Positions 42,964 through 51,222 of a stretch of 64,000 bases of DNA are shown in pieces. The translations under genes and the position numbers were made by a program. Positions within the stretch are counted from its first letter, which is position 1; every line of letters begins with the position of its first letter. This DNA is from Amycolatopsis regifaucium (GTDB lineage: Bacteria; Actinomycetota; Actinomycetes; Mycobacteriales; Pseudonocardiaceae): contig NZ_LQCI01000008.1 in NCBI RefSeq assembly GCF_001613935.1, positions 1,100-65,099 of the forward strand, given 5' to 3'. The notes beneath the pieces were generated by a model. The model did no database searches. It saw nothing but the letters and a program-made list of their open reading frames with translations, and was not told where the DNA came from.

Positions 42964-44004
42964 GTGGACACGAACGCTTGGTCACCCCGCACCCTCGCCG
43001 TCGCCGCCGGACGTCCGGAGGGTCCCGGCGAACCGCTGAACGTGCCGATCGTCGCGGCGAGCACCTTCGACGCCGGCGCCGACCGCGCGTATTCGCGTGA
43101 GGACGGCACCCCGACCTGGGAGGCGCTCGAAGCGGCGATCGGCGCGCTCGAAGGCGGGCACGCCACCGCGTTCGCCTCGGGGATCGCGACGCTCAGCGCT
43201 GTCGTCGACACGCTGCCGGTCGGCGCGAAGGTCTGCGTGCCGACGTTCTCCTACGCCGGGTCCCGCGGACTGCTCGCGCACGCCCAGCGCACCGGTCGCC
43301 TGGTGGTCACCGAGATCGCCCCGGACGACACGGACGCGTGGGTCGCGGCCGCGGACGCCGACCTGCTCTGGCTCGAATCGCCCACGAATCCGACGCTCGA
43401 CGTCATCGACATCGAGACGATCGCCGCCGCCGCGAACGGGTTGGTCACCGTCGACAACACCTTCGCCACCCCGCTCGGGCAGCGGCCACTGGACCTCGGC
43501 GCCGACATCGTGGTGCACAGCGCGACGAAACTCATCGGCGGGCACAGCGATCTGCTGCTCGGACTGACGATCGCGGCCGACGAAGCCGTCGCCAAGGATC
43601 TGCGCGACGCGCGCACCAGGATGGGGGCGACTCCTGGAGCGCTCGAAGCCTGGCTGGCCCTGCGCGGACTGCGGACGCTGCCGGTCCGGCTGGCCGAGCA
43701 GACCCGCACGGCCGCGCTACTGGCCGCCCGGCTGCTCGACCATCCCGCGATCACCCGGGTGCGTTATCCCGGCTCCGGCACGATGATCGCGTTCGAACTC
43801 CCGGACGCCCAGACCGCGGACAAGGTCATCGGCTCGCTGCGGCTGATCCGCGCCGCCACCAGCCTCGGCGGGGTGGAGAGCCTGGTGGAACGGCGGGCGT
43901 GGCTCGCGGGTGACGCGCACGTGCCCGCCGGGCTCGTCCGGTTCAGCGTCGGGCTCGAAGATCCGGAAGATCTCTGGACGGATCTGGCCTCGGCGCTCGG
44001 CTAG
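42964..44004 (+). CDS. Cystathionine gamma-lyase-type PLP enzyme
   Basis: A 346-residue PLP enzyme of the Cys/Met metabolism family from GTG 42964. The PLP lysine is K189 in VHSATKLIGGHSD, the cofactor Asp lies in VTVDNTFATPLGQ, and WLESPTNPTLDV and the final SLGGVESLVERRAW are family motifs. It would split cystathionine or a related thioether to release cysteine or homocysteine. It is about 35 residues shorter than usual: after HPAITRVRYPG the family stretch with PxHPxH-xxxRQM is absent. Lyase and synthase activities cannot be told apart by eye. There are 25 bases to the acylase gene. Confidence 0.9.
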   Translation: MDTNAWSPRTLAVAAGRPEGPGEPLNVPIVAASTFDAGADRAYSREDGTPTWEALEAAIGALEGGHATAFASGIATLSAVVDTLPVGAKVCVPTFSYAGSRGLLAHAQRTGRLVVTEIAPDDTDAWVAAADADLLWLESPTNPTLDVIDIETIAAAANGLVTVDNTFATPLGQRPLDLGADIVVHSATKLIGGHSDLLLGLTIAADEAVAKDLRDARTRMGATPGALEAWLALRGLRTLPVRLAEQTRTAALLAARLLDHPAITRVRYPGSGTMIAFELPDAQTADKVIGSLRLIRAATSLGGVESLVERRAWLAGDAHVPAGLVRFSVGLEDPEDLWTDLASALG

Positions 44005-44022
44005 CGCCTTAACCTGGAGCGC

Positions 44023-44355
44023 GTGGAGGAGACGAAACCGCCCCGGCGGCTCGGTCAATGGATGTGGGGCCTGTTCTGGCTCCTGGTGCTCGGCTTCCTC
44101 GCGATCGTCGCGGCGGGTCTGCTCGCCGAATTGGCGTCGCGGCCCTGCCCGAGCGCGGAGGTCTGGGCCTGTGCTGCCGAGAACCGGACTCTCGCCACGT
44201 TCATCCCCGCGATCGGGTTCGGCGCCGGGCTGCTGACCGCGGCCGTGGGCGGTGGCCGGGCGGTGCGGAGGAGGACGTCGCCGAAGCCGTGGTTGCTCGT
44301 CGCGGGTCTCCTCGGCGCGATCTCCCTCGCCGTGTCGTTGTTCTTGGTGTTCTGA
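44023..44355 (+). CDS. Small membrane protein
   Basis: A 110-residue protein from GTG 44023, 18 bases after the PLP enzyme and probably in its operon. Three membrane segments are visible (about 14-36, 58-77 and 89-108) with an external loop holding two Cys (RPCPS and WACAAENR) that could form a disulfide. The ends are cytoplasmic and basic. I do not recognise the family, and no catalytic residues are suggested. It does not resemble the known sulfur transporter families. Confidence 0.75.
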   Translation: MEETKPPRRLGQWMWGLFWLLVLGFLAIVAAGLLAELASRPCPSAEVWACAAENRTLATFIPAIGFGAGLLTAAVGGGRAVRRRTSPKPWLLVAGLLGAISLAVSLFLVF

Positions 44356-44722
44356 TCGTTACCTTCAGGTTGCCGAGCACCGGTTTCCGCCCTCGGCTGG
44401 GCAATTCTTCACCCGCGGGTACTCCGAACTGTGGAAGCGGAAAGAATGCTTCCGCAGCGCGTCCTTTCCGCCGCTTCGGGTGTTAACATTCCTTCGTCGC
44501 CGCGAGGATTTCCCTCTGTTGAGCCGACTTCGGGCCCTTGTATCGGGTCGGATCGGGTCGGCGTTACCGGTTTTCCCAGTGGGTTTTGTCACCGTTTAAT
44601 CGCTACAGTCCGAAGGCGTTTTTACGGCAGGATCGCGCTGTCACCCGAAAGAGGGAATCCCCTGGGGTGGTCGCATGGTGGGGGTCACCATGCGTTGCGA
44701 TGCCTTTCACTGGGAGATCACT
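44356..44722 (+). other. Intergenic region upstream of the secreted protein gene
   Basis: About 370 bases without a convincing gene. It has a small GGAAGC/GCTTCC hairpin at 44433-44453, AT-richer blocks near 44485 and 44600 that could hold promoters, and the inverted repeat at 44672-44694. Confidence 0.5.
44672..44694 (+). promoter_or_regulatory. 9-bp inverted repeat in the leader of the secreted protein gene
   Basis: CGCATGGTG and CACCATGCG form a perfect inverted repeat around GGGGT. It covers two possible ATG starts and lies 28 bases before the preferred TTG start, so it may be an operator or an mRNA stem-loop. Confidence 0.5.
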
Positions 44723-45394
44723 TTGAAGAAGACGTTGGGTCGCGTCGCGGGCGCGGTGCTGGCCGGCGCCGTCATCTCGCTGGCCGTGACGCCGGTCGCG
44801 ATGGCGCAGACCGAAACCACGACCTCGTCCCCCTCGGCTCCGCCCGAGACGACGTCCTCCGCACCGGCGGGGCCCACCTACACGGGTGGTCCGGTGACCT
44901 CGGCTCCGCCCGAGACGAGCGCTCCGGGCTCGTCGTCGCAGCAGCCGACGTCGACCCCGACTCCGACCAGCGGCAAGCCGACTTCCGGCTCACCCTCGCC
45001 GACCTCCACCTCGGAGAAGCCGACCCCCACCACCCCGCCGAAGCCGGTGCTGAACGTCGGCGCCGGATATGTCGAGGGCACCGATGGCGCGCTGGCCATC
45101 TTCTGCGGTTCGGAGCCCACCGACGTCAACGCGCCGGACTACGACATCGTCGAGGTGTTCCAGGACGGTGGCGAGGCCTACCTGTGGGTCTACATGATCA
45201 AGGCGAAGCCTGGCTTCAAGGGCACCTCGAGCACCTTCACCTGGACCTGCGACGGCAAGCCGGGCAAGGGTGACATCGAGATCGAGGGGACGGTCGGCGG
45301 CGGCTCGAACGCGCCGGGTGTCAAGCCGGAGAAGCAGGTCAAGCTGAAGCCCAAGGGCGGCATCGAGACCGGTTCCGGCGCCACCGCGGCCTGA
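44723..45394 (+). CDS. Secreted Thr/Ser/Pro-rich protein, partner of a sortase-like lipoprotein
   Basis: The TTG at 44723, six bases after GGGAG, is preferred because it starts a clean signal peptide (KKTLGRVAGAVLAGAVISLAV, cut near VAMAQT); ATGs at 44675 and 44690 would add a poor extension. Of 223 residues, about 30-120 are a Thr/Ser/Pro-rich stalk. A folded domain of about 90 residues follows (VGAGYVEGTDGALAIFCGS, then STFTWTCDGKPGKGDIEIEG) with two Cys that may pair. It ends KLKPKGGIETGSGATAA. There is no LPXTG. The sortase-like gene starts four bases later, so both are probably one functional unit. Confidence 0.8.
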   Translation: MKKTLGRVAGAVLAGAVISLAVTPVAMAQTETTTSSPSAPPETTSSAPAGPTYTGGPVTSAPPETSAPGSSSQQPTSTPTPTSGKPTSGSPSPTSTSEKPTPTTPPKPVLNVGAGYVEGTDGALAIFCGSEPTDVNAPDYDIVEVFQDGGEAYLWVYMIKAKPGFKGTSSTFTWTCDGKPGKGDIEIEGTVGGGSNAPGVKPEKQVKLKPKGGIETGSGATAA

Positions 45395-45398
45395 TCGG

Positions 45399-45998
45399 AT
45401 GAAGCTCCTGACGCAGGGCGGCCGCCTGGTCGCGGCCGCCCTTGTCCTGTCCCTCGCGCTGACGGGCTGCGGCACTGACGAACCCGCCCCGCCCGCCGCG
45501 CAGGCGGCGCCGTCGGAATCGGCTCCGCCGGTCGTCAAGCCGTTCAACGGCGTTCGCCCGACAAACGTGAAGATCCCCAAGATCGGCGCGGAATCGAGCC
45601 TGGTCACGGTCGCGATCGGCAAGGACGGCAAGATGTCCGTCCCGTCGGCGAAGAACCCGATGCAGGCCGCCTGGTATCGGCTTTCCCCGGTGCCCGGCGA
45701 CGTCGGCCCGGCCATCCTGCTCGGGCACGTCGACGGCAACAAGCAGCCGGGCATCTTCTACAAGCTCAAGGACGTCAACCCCGGCGACGAGATCCTCGTC
45801 GACCGCAGCGACGGCAAGGTCCTGAAGTTCGTGGTCGAGAAGAAGGACCAGGTTCCCAAGGACCAGTTCCCCGAGGACGCGGTCTACGGCAACACGGACA
45901 AACCGCAGCTTCGGGTCATCACCTGTGGTGGTGTCTTCGACAAGGAAGAGCACAGCTACAAGGACAACGTCATCGTCTACGCGAACCTGGTCGCCTGA
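45399..45998 (+). CDS. Class F sortase-like lipoprotein lacking the catalytic Arg
   Basis: A 199-residue lipoprotein: the lipobox is LTGC with C24, followed by a Pro/Ala-rich linker. The domain has the class F sortase layout, with H110 in ILLGHVDG and C176 in LRVITCGGVFD. The sortase Arg that should follow the Cys in the last strands is missing: no Arg occurs after C176, and the usual place reads FDKEEHSYKDN. It may use Lys or be inactive. A class F sortase would act on the outer face of the membrane. The gene is four bases downstream of the secreted protein and ends in a very strong hairpin. Confidence 0.85.
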   Translation: MKLLTQGGRLVAAALVLSLALTGCGTDEPAPPAAQAAPSESAPPVVKPFNGVRPTNVKIPKIGAESSLVTVAIGKDGKMSVPSAKNPMQAAWYRLSPVPGDVGPAILLGHVDGNKQPGIFYKLKDVNPGDEILVDRSDGKVLKFVVEKKDQVPKDQFPEDAVYGNTDKPQLRVITCGGVFDKEEHSYKDNVIVYANLVA

Positions 45999-46008
45999 CC
46001 AAAAGCTC

Positions 46009-46061
46009 GCAATGAAAGGCCCCTTCATCGCAAATTTTGCGATGAAGGGGCCTTTCATTGC
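46009..46061. terminator. 26-bp perfect stem between convergent genes
   Basis: GCAATGAAAGGCCCCTTCAT, continued by CGCAAA, pairs with its complete complement around a single T. It begins 11 bases after the sortase-like gene and stops 13 bases before the patatin gene stop. The stem is longer and more perfect than a normal terminator and resembles a dispersed repeat. Confidence 0.85.
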
Positions 46062-46073
46062 ATTGGGGGACGC

Positions 46074-47120
46074 TCAACCGAGGCCGGACTTCGGGAAGGG
46101 GAACCCCGCCGGAGCCGCCGCCTCGCGCTCGACCCACCGCCGCATCCCCGCGTCGCAAGCCGCGTAACCCCAGTTGATCAACCGCTCCTGCAAGACTTCC
46201 GGCAGTTTCGTCAACCGAGTGGGTGTTTCCGCCAGCTTGTGCGTGAGGGCGACCGGCGCCGGGAGCGAATCCGCCAGTTCGAAGTTCTCCAGATCGACGT
46301 ACGTTCCCCAGTAGCCGCCCGCGAATTCCTTCTCCACATAGGACTTCAGCAGCGCGCCCCGTCGCAGCTCGCGGACCTGATTGTCGATCACGTCGAGGAC
46401 CCGCAGCAACTGCCGTCCCCAGTCGTGGTTGACCTTCTGCTTGATCTTCATCCGCTTGCCGGCGTCGCTGACCAGCACCGTCGCGCACTGTCCTTCGACG
46501 GGGTCGAGGCCGAGGTTGTCGTAGACGCCGGCGTCACTCAGCACGATCTTCTTGCGCGCCTTGGCCGAAAGCGGATCGTGGATGACCACCGGAGAGAGCA
46601 TCGGCGGGAACGCCGACGACGCGGCCACCGCGGTCGCGAGCGGGATGTTGCCGTGCGGCCCGTCCTGCCGGAAGAACCACCACAGCGCGCCGTCCTGCAG
46701 GTTGGTCGCGGTGAAGACGAACTGCGGTCCCGCCGGGTCCAGATCCCGGAGGCAGCAGTCGCCGAAGAGGTGTTTCGCGTACACCCGCGCGAGCTCCTCG
46801 CCGGCGCTTCGCCACGGAATGACCATGGCGCGCAAGGTGACCGGGATGTCGAGCCGCGTGCGCGCCAGGCTGCGGACCGGCGCGACGACCTCGTCGTGGA
46901 AGTTGTTCGCGACGCCGTCGCGGAAGTCCAGATCCGGCCACGCGTGGGCGAGTATCCCGGCCGCGATCGAACCGCCGGAGACGCTGGAGAACGTCGAGAT
47001 CTTCGACAGCCAGCCGAGTTCGTTCAGTCGCCACAGGGCTCCGGTGTGGAAGAGCATCGCGCGATAACCGCCGCCGGACAAGGCGAGACCCACACCCCGC
47101 CGGGCTGTCGAAGGCTCCAT
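46074..47120 (-). CDS. Patatin-like phospholipase
   Basis: From ATG 47120, with GGGGGATG before it (a GTG 12 bases upstream is also open), the protein has 348 residues. The oxyanion motif is LALSGGGYRAMLFHTGAL, the nucleophile Ser lies in SSVSGGSIAAG, and the dyad Asp in VLSDAGVYDNLGL. All three are in the family order, although the elbow is SVSGG rather than GxSxG. It would hydrolyse acyl esters of membrane lipids. There is no signal peptide, so it probably acts in the cytoplasm or on the inner membrane face. It has no clear operon partner. Confidence 0.9.
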   Translation of the reverse strand: MEPSTARRGVGLALSGGGYRAMLFHTGALWRLNELGWLSKISTFSSVSGGSIAAGILAHAWPDLDFRDGVANNFHDEVVAPVRSLARTRLDIPVTLRAMVIPWRSAGEELARVYAKHLFGDCCLRDLDPAGPQFVFTATNLQDGALWWFFRQDGPHGNIPLATAVAASSAFPPMLSPVVIHDPLSAKARKKIVLSDAGVYDNLGLDPVEGQCATVLVSDAGKRMKIKQKVNHDWGRQLLRVLDVIDNQVRELRRGALLKSYVEKEFAGGYWGTYVDLENFELADSLPAPVALTHKLAETPTRLTKLPEVLQERLINWGYAACDAGMRRWVEREAAAPAGFPFPKSGLG

Positions 47121-47174
47121 GGCATCCCCCACTTGAGCGAGTGTAGAAGTGAGTCGGCCCGGCGCGACAGAGTG

Positions 47175-47918
47175 TTACGAAAGTAGTGGCTGTAAGAGAC
47201 GACGTTGTTCTTCGGGGACGTGCTCGGCGTAGTTGTCGTACAGCGCCTGCTTCGCCAGCCGTGAGGCGCGCTCGCCGTCCGAGTCCCGGATCGCCCCCAG
47301 TACCTCTTCGTGATGCGTGAGCCAGTTGCGCATCAACGCCGTCCGGTCGTCGGCGTGCTCCAGTTTGTCTTCGATGAGTTCGAGCACGACGCCACGCACG
47401 ACCTCGCCGCTGATCACCAGAAGCGGATTGCCCGTCGCACGGGCGATGGCATCGTGGAACGCGACGTCCGCGTGACTGAATTCGGCGAACCCCGCCGAAA
47501 CCCCGGCGCGCATCGCCGCCAGCGCGGCGTCCAGTTCGGCGAGGTGGTCTTCGGTCCTGAGCTGCGCGGCGAGCAGATGTGCGGAACCGTCGAGCACCAT
47601 GCGGAACTGCAGCAACTCGGAGAGGCCGATGTGGTCGGCCCGCGCCAGCCGGTGCATCGACCGGTGCAACGCGGCGGGCGAAGCGGCCAGTACCTCGGGG
47701 CCGCGTGGATCGCCGGGCCGCGAGCGGATCATTTCCGCCGCCTGCAGCACTCGGAGCGCTTCCCGCACCGTCGAGCGGCCGACGTCGAACTGGACCATCA
47801 GCTCGCGTTCGCTCGGGAGCCGGTCGCCGGGTTTGATCCGGCCGCTGAACACGGCTTCCTCGATCTGCTCGACGACCCGCTGGTACGCGCGGACAGGGGA
47901 GACCGGCTCGAATTCCAT
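47175..47918 (-). CDS. GntR/FadR-family regulator
   Basis: A 247-residue regulator. The winged HTH at about 10-75 reads AVFSGRIKPGDRLPSERELM and GRSTVREALRVLQ, typical of the FadR subfamily; the C-terminal FCD domain (about 100-230) has metal-binding-type His and Asp residues in HADVAFHDAIARATGN and WLTHHEEVLGAI. It lies divergent from the transport operon, and a perfect palindrome with TGGTCAGACCA sits between them. It most likely represses that operon until a small carboxylate-type ligand binds. The ligand is not known. Confidence 0.93.
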   Translation of the reverse strand: MEFEPVSPVRAYQRVVEQIEEAVFSGRIKPGDRLPSERELMVQFDVGRSTVREALRVLQAAEMIRSRPGDPRGPEVLAASPAALHRSMHRLARADHIGLSELLQFRMVLDGSAHLLAAQLRTEDHLAELDAALAAMRAGVSAGFAEFSHADVAFHDAIARATGNPLLVISGEVVRGVVLELIEDKLEHADDRTALMRNWLTHHEEVLGAIRDSDGERASRLAKQALYDNYAEHVPEEQRRLLQPLLS

Positions 47919-47944
47919 CTTGACCCTGCCGTCTCGTCTGGTTT

Positions 47945-47959
47945 ACTGGTCAGACCAGT
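47945..47959. promoter_or_regulatory. FadR/GntR-type operator
   Basis: ACTGGTC-A-GACCAGT is a perfect 15-bp palindrome containing TGGTNNNACCA, the core of FadR-subfamily sites. It lies between the GntR gene and the ABC operon, 20 bases before the substrate-binding protein start, so it can control both. Confidence 0.8.
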
Positions 47960-47978
47960 CTACCGGTCAGGGGGCAGG

Positions 47979-49469
47979 ATGAAAGCCCGGATTCACGCGG
48001 CAGTGGTGGCGTTGCTGCTGGTGGCGTCCGGCTGCTCCGCCGGTTCGAGCGCCACGGTGGCCAAGGATCCCGGCACACTCGCCGTCGGGTACCCCGCCGA
48101 ACCCGCGAACTTCGACTTCACCCGCACCGACGGCGCCGCCATCCCGCAGGCCTTGCTCTACAACGTCTACGAGGGCCTGGTGAAACTCGACGCGGACGCG
48201 AAGATCGTGCCGCTGCTGGCCGAATCGTGGACGATTTCCCCCGACGGCAAGACCTACGACTTCAAACTGCGCAAGAACGCGAAGTTCAGCAGCGGCGCGC
48301 CGTTCACCGCCGAGGACGTCAAATTCTCGCTGATGCGGGTCAAAACCGACTGGACCGTGTCGATCAAGTCCACAATGGACGTCGTCGACCGGGTCGACGT
48401 CGTGGCGCCCGATCACGCGCGGGTCGTGCTCACGAAGCCCAGCAACGGCTGGCTGTTCAGCCTGACCAGCCGTCTCGGCGCGATGTTCAGCCCGACCGGG
48501 ATCGCGGATCTGGCGAATAGACCGGTCGGCACCGGGCCGTACACGGTGTCCTCACGACGGCGCGGCGATTCCATCGTGCTCAAGGAGAATCCCGCGTACT
48601 GGGGTACGAAACCGGCGTACTCGACGGTGGTGCTCAAGTACATCAAGGATCCGACGGCGCTCAACAACGCCTTGCTCAGCAACGGGATCGACGTCATCTC
48701 CGCGATCACCGTGCCGGATTCGATCCCGCAGTTCCAGAGCGACGACCGGTTCACCGTCGTCGAAGGCACGACCAACAGCGAGGTCACGCTCGCGTTCAAC
48801 AACGCCCGCCCGCCGCTGAACGACGTCCGCGTCCGGCGCGCGTTGTCCTACGCGATCGACCGGAAAGCCTTGCTGGACACGGCTTGGGCCGGGCGCGGCA
48901 CGCTCATCGGCAGTATGGTCCCGCCGACGGACCCTTGGTATGAGGATCTCTCGAACGCGTACCCGTTCGACCCCGCGAAGGCGAAAGCCCTGCTCGCCGA
49001 AGTCGGACGGCCGATTCCGCCGCTGCGGCTACGGATTCCCAACCTGCCGTACGCGGTCTCGGCCGCGCAGGTGGTGGCGTCGCAGCTGGCGGACGTCGGG
49101 GTCACGGTGACGATCGAGCCGCTGGACTTCCCGGCCGTGTGGCTCAAGCAGGTCTTCACCGATCACGACTACGACCTCTCGATCATCCAGCACGTCGAGG
49201 CACGCGACATCGTCACCTTCGGCAGGCCGAAGTACTACTGGGGTTACGACAGCAAGCCCGTCCAGCAGAACCTGGCGAAGGCCGACAGCGGAACTCCCCA
49301 GGAACAGATCGAAGCGATGCGGAAGGTCGCCCGGCAGTTGTCCGAGGACGCCGCCGCGGATTGGCTCTTCCTGTTCCCCAACGTGATCGTGGCGAAGAAC
49401 AAGGTGACCGGCTTCGTGCGCAACCAGGTCAGCGAGTCCTTCGATCTCACGGGATTGGCGCCGCGATGA
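47979..49469 (+). CDS. Peptide-type ABC transporter substrate-binding lipoprotein
   Basis: A 496-residue lipoprotein of the SBP_bac_5 (DppA/OppA) family from ATG 47979. The lipobox is VASGC with C19. Landmarks include NVYEGLVKLD, LAESWTISPDGKTYDFKLRKNAKFSSG, DVKFSLMRV and NRPVGTGPYTV, plus RVRRALSYAIDRKALLD. It would deliver small peptides or other nickel- or amide-type ligands to the permeases. It is the first gene of an eight-gene operon and lies downstream of the palindromic operator. The stop overlaps the next start as ATGA. Confidence 0.94.
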   Translation: MKARIHAAVVALLLVASGCSAGSSATVAKDPGTLAVGYPAEPANFDFTRTDGAAIPQALLYNVYEGLVKLDADAKIVPLLAESWTISPDGKTYDFKLRKNAKFSSGAPFTAEDVKFSLMRVKTDWTVSIKSTMDVVDRVDVVAPDHARVVLTKPSNGWLFSLTSRLGAMFSPTGIADLANRPVGTGPYTVSSRRRGDSIVLKENPAYWGTKPAYSTVVLKYIKDPTALNNALLSNGIDVISAITVPDSIPQFQSDDRFTVVEGTTNSEVTLAFNNARPPLNDVRVRRALSYAIDRKALLDTAWAGRGTLIGSMVPPTDPWYEDLSNAYPFDPAKAKALLAEVGRPIPPLRLRIPNLPYAVSAAQVVASQLADVGVTVTIEPLDFPAVWLKQVFTDHDYDLSIIQHVEARDIVTFGRPKYYWGYDSKPVQQNLAKADSGTPQEQIEAMRKVARQLSEDAAADWLFLFPNVIVAKNKVTGFVRNQVSESFDLTGLAPR

Positions 49470-50410
49470 CGGTCCGGATCCTTCGCCGCTTGGCGATCCT
49501 CGTGGCCAGTGCGCTGGTCGCGTCGATCGTGGTGTTCCTGTTCATGGCCGTGTTGCCGGGTGATCCGGCGCAGGTCGCGCTCGGCGTCAATGCGACACCG
49601 GAACTGGTCGCGAAAACCCGCGCGGAATTCGGCATCGACAGGCCGCTGGTGACGCAGTACTTCGACTGGATCGGCGGTGTCGCCCACGGCGACTTCGGCC
49701 GCTCGTACGTCACCCGCGAGGAGATCGGGCCGGCGCTGGCCGACCGGCTCGGGGTGACGTTGTGGCTGGTCGGCGCCGGAATGCTGGTCGCGTTGCTGAT
49801 CGCCGTCCCGGCCGGGACGTTCGCCGCGGTGCGGCACCGGAAGGCCGACGGCACCGCGGTTTCCGGGCTGTCGCAGCTCGGTGTCGCGATCCCCGCGTTC
49901 CTCGCCGGCATCATCCTGGTGCAGATCTTCGCGGTGCAGCTGCGGTGGCTGCCCTCCGGTGGCTGGACGCCGCCGGTGCAGGATCCCGGCGAATTCCTCC
50001 GTGGCCTGGTTCTTCCCGCCTTGTCGCTGGGACTGGTGCAGGGGGCCGTGCTGACCCGATACGTCCGGTCCGCGGTGCTCGACACGCTCGGGCAGGACTA
50101 TCTGCGCACGGCGCGTTCCAAGGGGCTTCGGCCCTTCCAGGCGTTGTTCCGGCACGGACTGCGCAACGCCGCCGTGCCGGTGGTGACGGTGCTCGGCCTG
50201 CAACTGGCGACGCTGCTGGTCGGCGCGGTCGTCGTCGAGCGCGTGTTCGTCCTGCCGGGATTGGGCAGCATGCTGCTCGACTCGGTGGCGTCGCGCGATC
50301 TGCTGTCCGTGCAAGGGATCGTGCTGGTACTGGTGGTCGGCGTGCTGTTGGTGAACTTCGTGGTCGACGTCCTCTACACGGTGCTCGACCCGAGATTGCG
50401 GGGTTCCTGA
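49466..50410 (+). CDS. ABC permease, DppB type
   Basis: A 314-residue permease with six membrane segments. It carries the N-terminal family features MAVLPGDPAQVALG and LGIDRP-like FGIDRPLVTQYFDW, and the EAA-type loop YLRTARSKGLRPFQALFRHGLRNA that binds the ATPases. It forms the channel with the next permease. Coupled by ATGA to the binding protein gene and by TGATG to the next gene. Confidence 0.94.
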   Translation: MTVRILRRLAILVASALVASIVVFLFMAVLPGDPAQVALGVNATPELVAKTRAEFGIDRPLVTQYFDWIGGVAHGDFGRSYVTREEIGPALADRLGVTLWLVGAGMLVALLIAVPAGTFAAVRHRKADGTAVSGLSQLGVAIPAFLAGIILVQIFAVQLRWLPSGGWTPPVQDPGEFLRGLVLPALSLGLVQGAVLTRYVRSAVLDTLGQDYLRTARSKGLRPFQALFRHGLRNAAVPVVTVLGLQLATLLVGAVVVERVFVLPGLGSMLLDSVASRDLLSVQGIVLVLVVGVLLVNFVVDVLYTVLDPRLRGS

Positions 50411-51222
50411 TGCGCGACCGGAGTCTCCTCATCGGCGCCGTCCTGATCGCGTTGATCGTGCTCGCCGCGCTGCTTTCGTTCGTCTGGACACCGTTCGACC
50501 CGGTGCGGGTCGACGCGACCGGCCGGCTGCACGGGTTCAGCGGCTCGAACCTGCTCGGCACGGACAGCTTCGGCCGTGACGTGCTCAGCCAGCTCATGGT
50601 CGGCGCGCGGACGACGTTGTACGTCGGCGTGGTCGCGGTCGGCATCGCCGCGTTGATCGGGACGCCGCTGGGGATCCTCGCCGGGATGTCGTCGCGCTGG
50701 CTGGGCGAACTCGTCATGCGCGTCAACGATCTGGTGCTCGCGTTCCCCGCGCTGCTGCTGGCGATCATGTTCGGCGCGGTGTTCGGGGCGGACACGCTGA
50801 CCGCGATGGTGGCGATCGGCATCGCGACCATCCCGTCGTTCGCCCGGATCGCGCGGTCGGGGACGCTGCAGGTGATGAGCAGCGAGTTCGTGCTGGCCGC
50901 GCGGTCGGCGGGCCGGTCGCGGCTGAACATCGCGGCCCGGCATGTGCTGCCGAACATCTCCGGGCTGCTGATCGTGCAGGCGTCCGTGTCGTTCGCGATC
51001 GCCGTGCTCGCGGAAGCGGCGTTGTCGTTCCTCGGTTTCGGCACGCGCCCGCCGACCCCGTCGTGGGGCCGGATGCTGCAGGAATCGCAGGTGTTCCTGA
51101 CCCTGCACCCGCGGCTCGCGCTCGTGCCAGGGGTCGCGATCGCCATCGCGGTCCTCGGCTTCAACCTGCTCGGGGACGGCCTCCGTGATCGCCTCGACCC
51201 CCGATTGGCGGCGCGGCTATGA
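50410..51222 (+). CDS. ABC permease, DppC type
   Basis: A 270-residue permease that begins TDSFGRDVLSQLMVGARTTL after its first segment, typical of DppC. The coupling loop reads FVLAARSAGRSRLNIAARHVLPN, and the end EAALSFLGFGTRPPTPSWG is the family C-terminal motif. It pairs with the upstream permease. It starts as TGATG and overlaps the next ATPase by four bases. Confidence 0.94.
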   Translation: MRDRSLLIGAVLIALIVLAALLSFVWTPFDPVRVDATGRLHGFSGSNLLGTDSFGRDVLSQLMVGARTTLYVGVVAVGIAALIGTPLGILAGMSSRWLGELVMRVNDLVLAFPALLLAIMFGAVFGADTLTAMVAIGIATIPSFARIARSGTLQVMSSEFVLAARSAGRSRLNIAARHVLPNISGLLIVQASVSFAIAVLAEAALSFLGFGTRPPTPSWGRMLQESQVFLTLHPRLALVPGVAIAIAVLGFNLLGDGLRDRLDPRLAARL

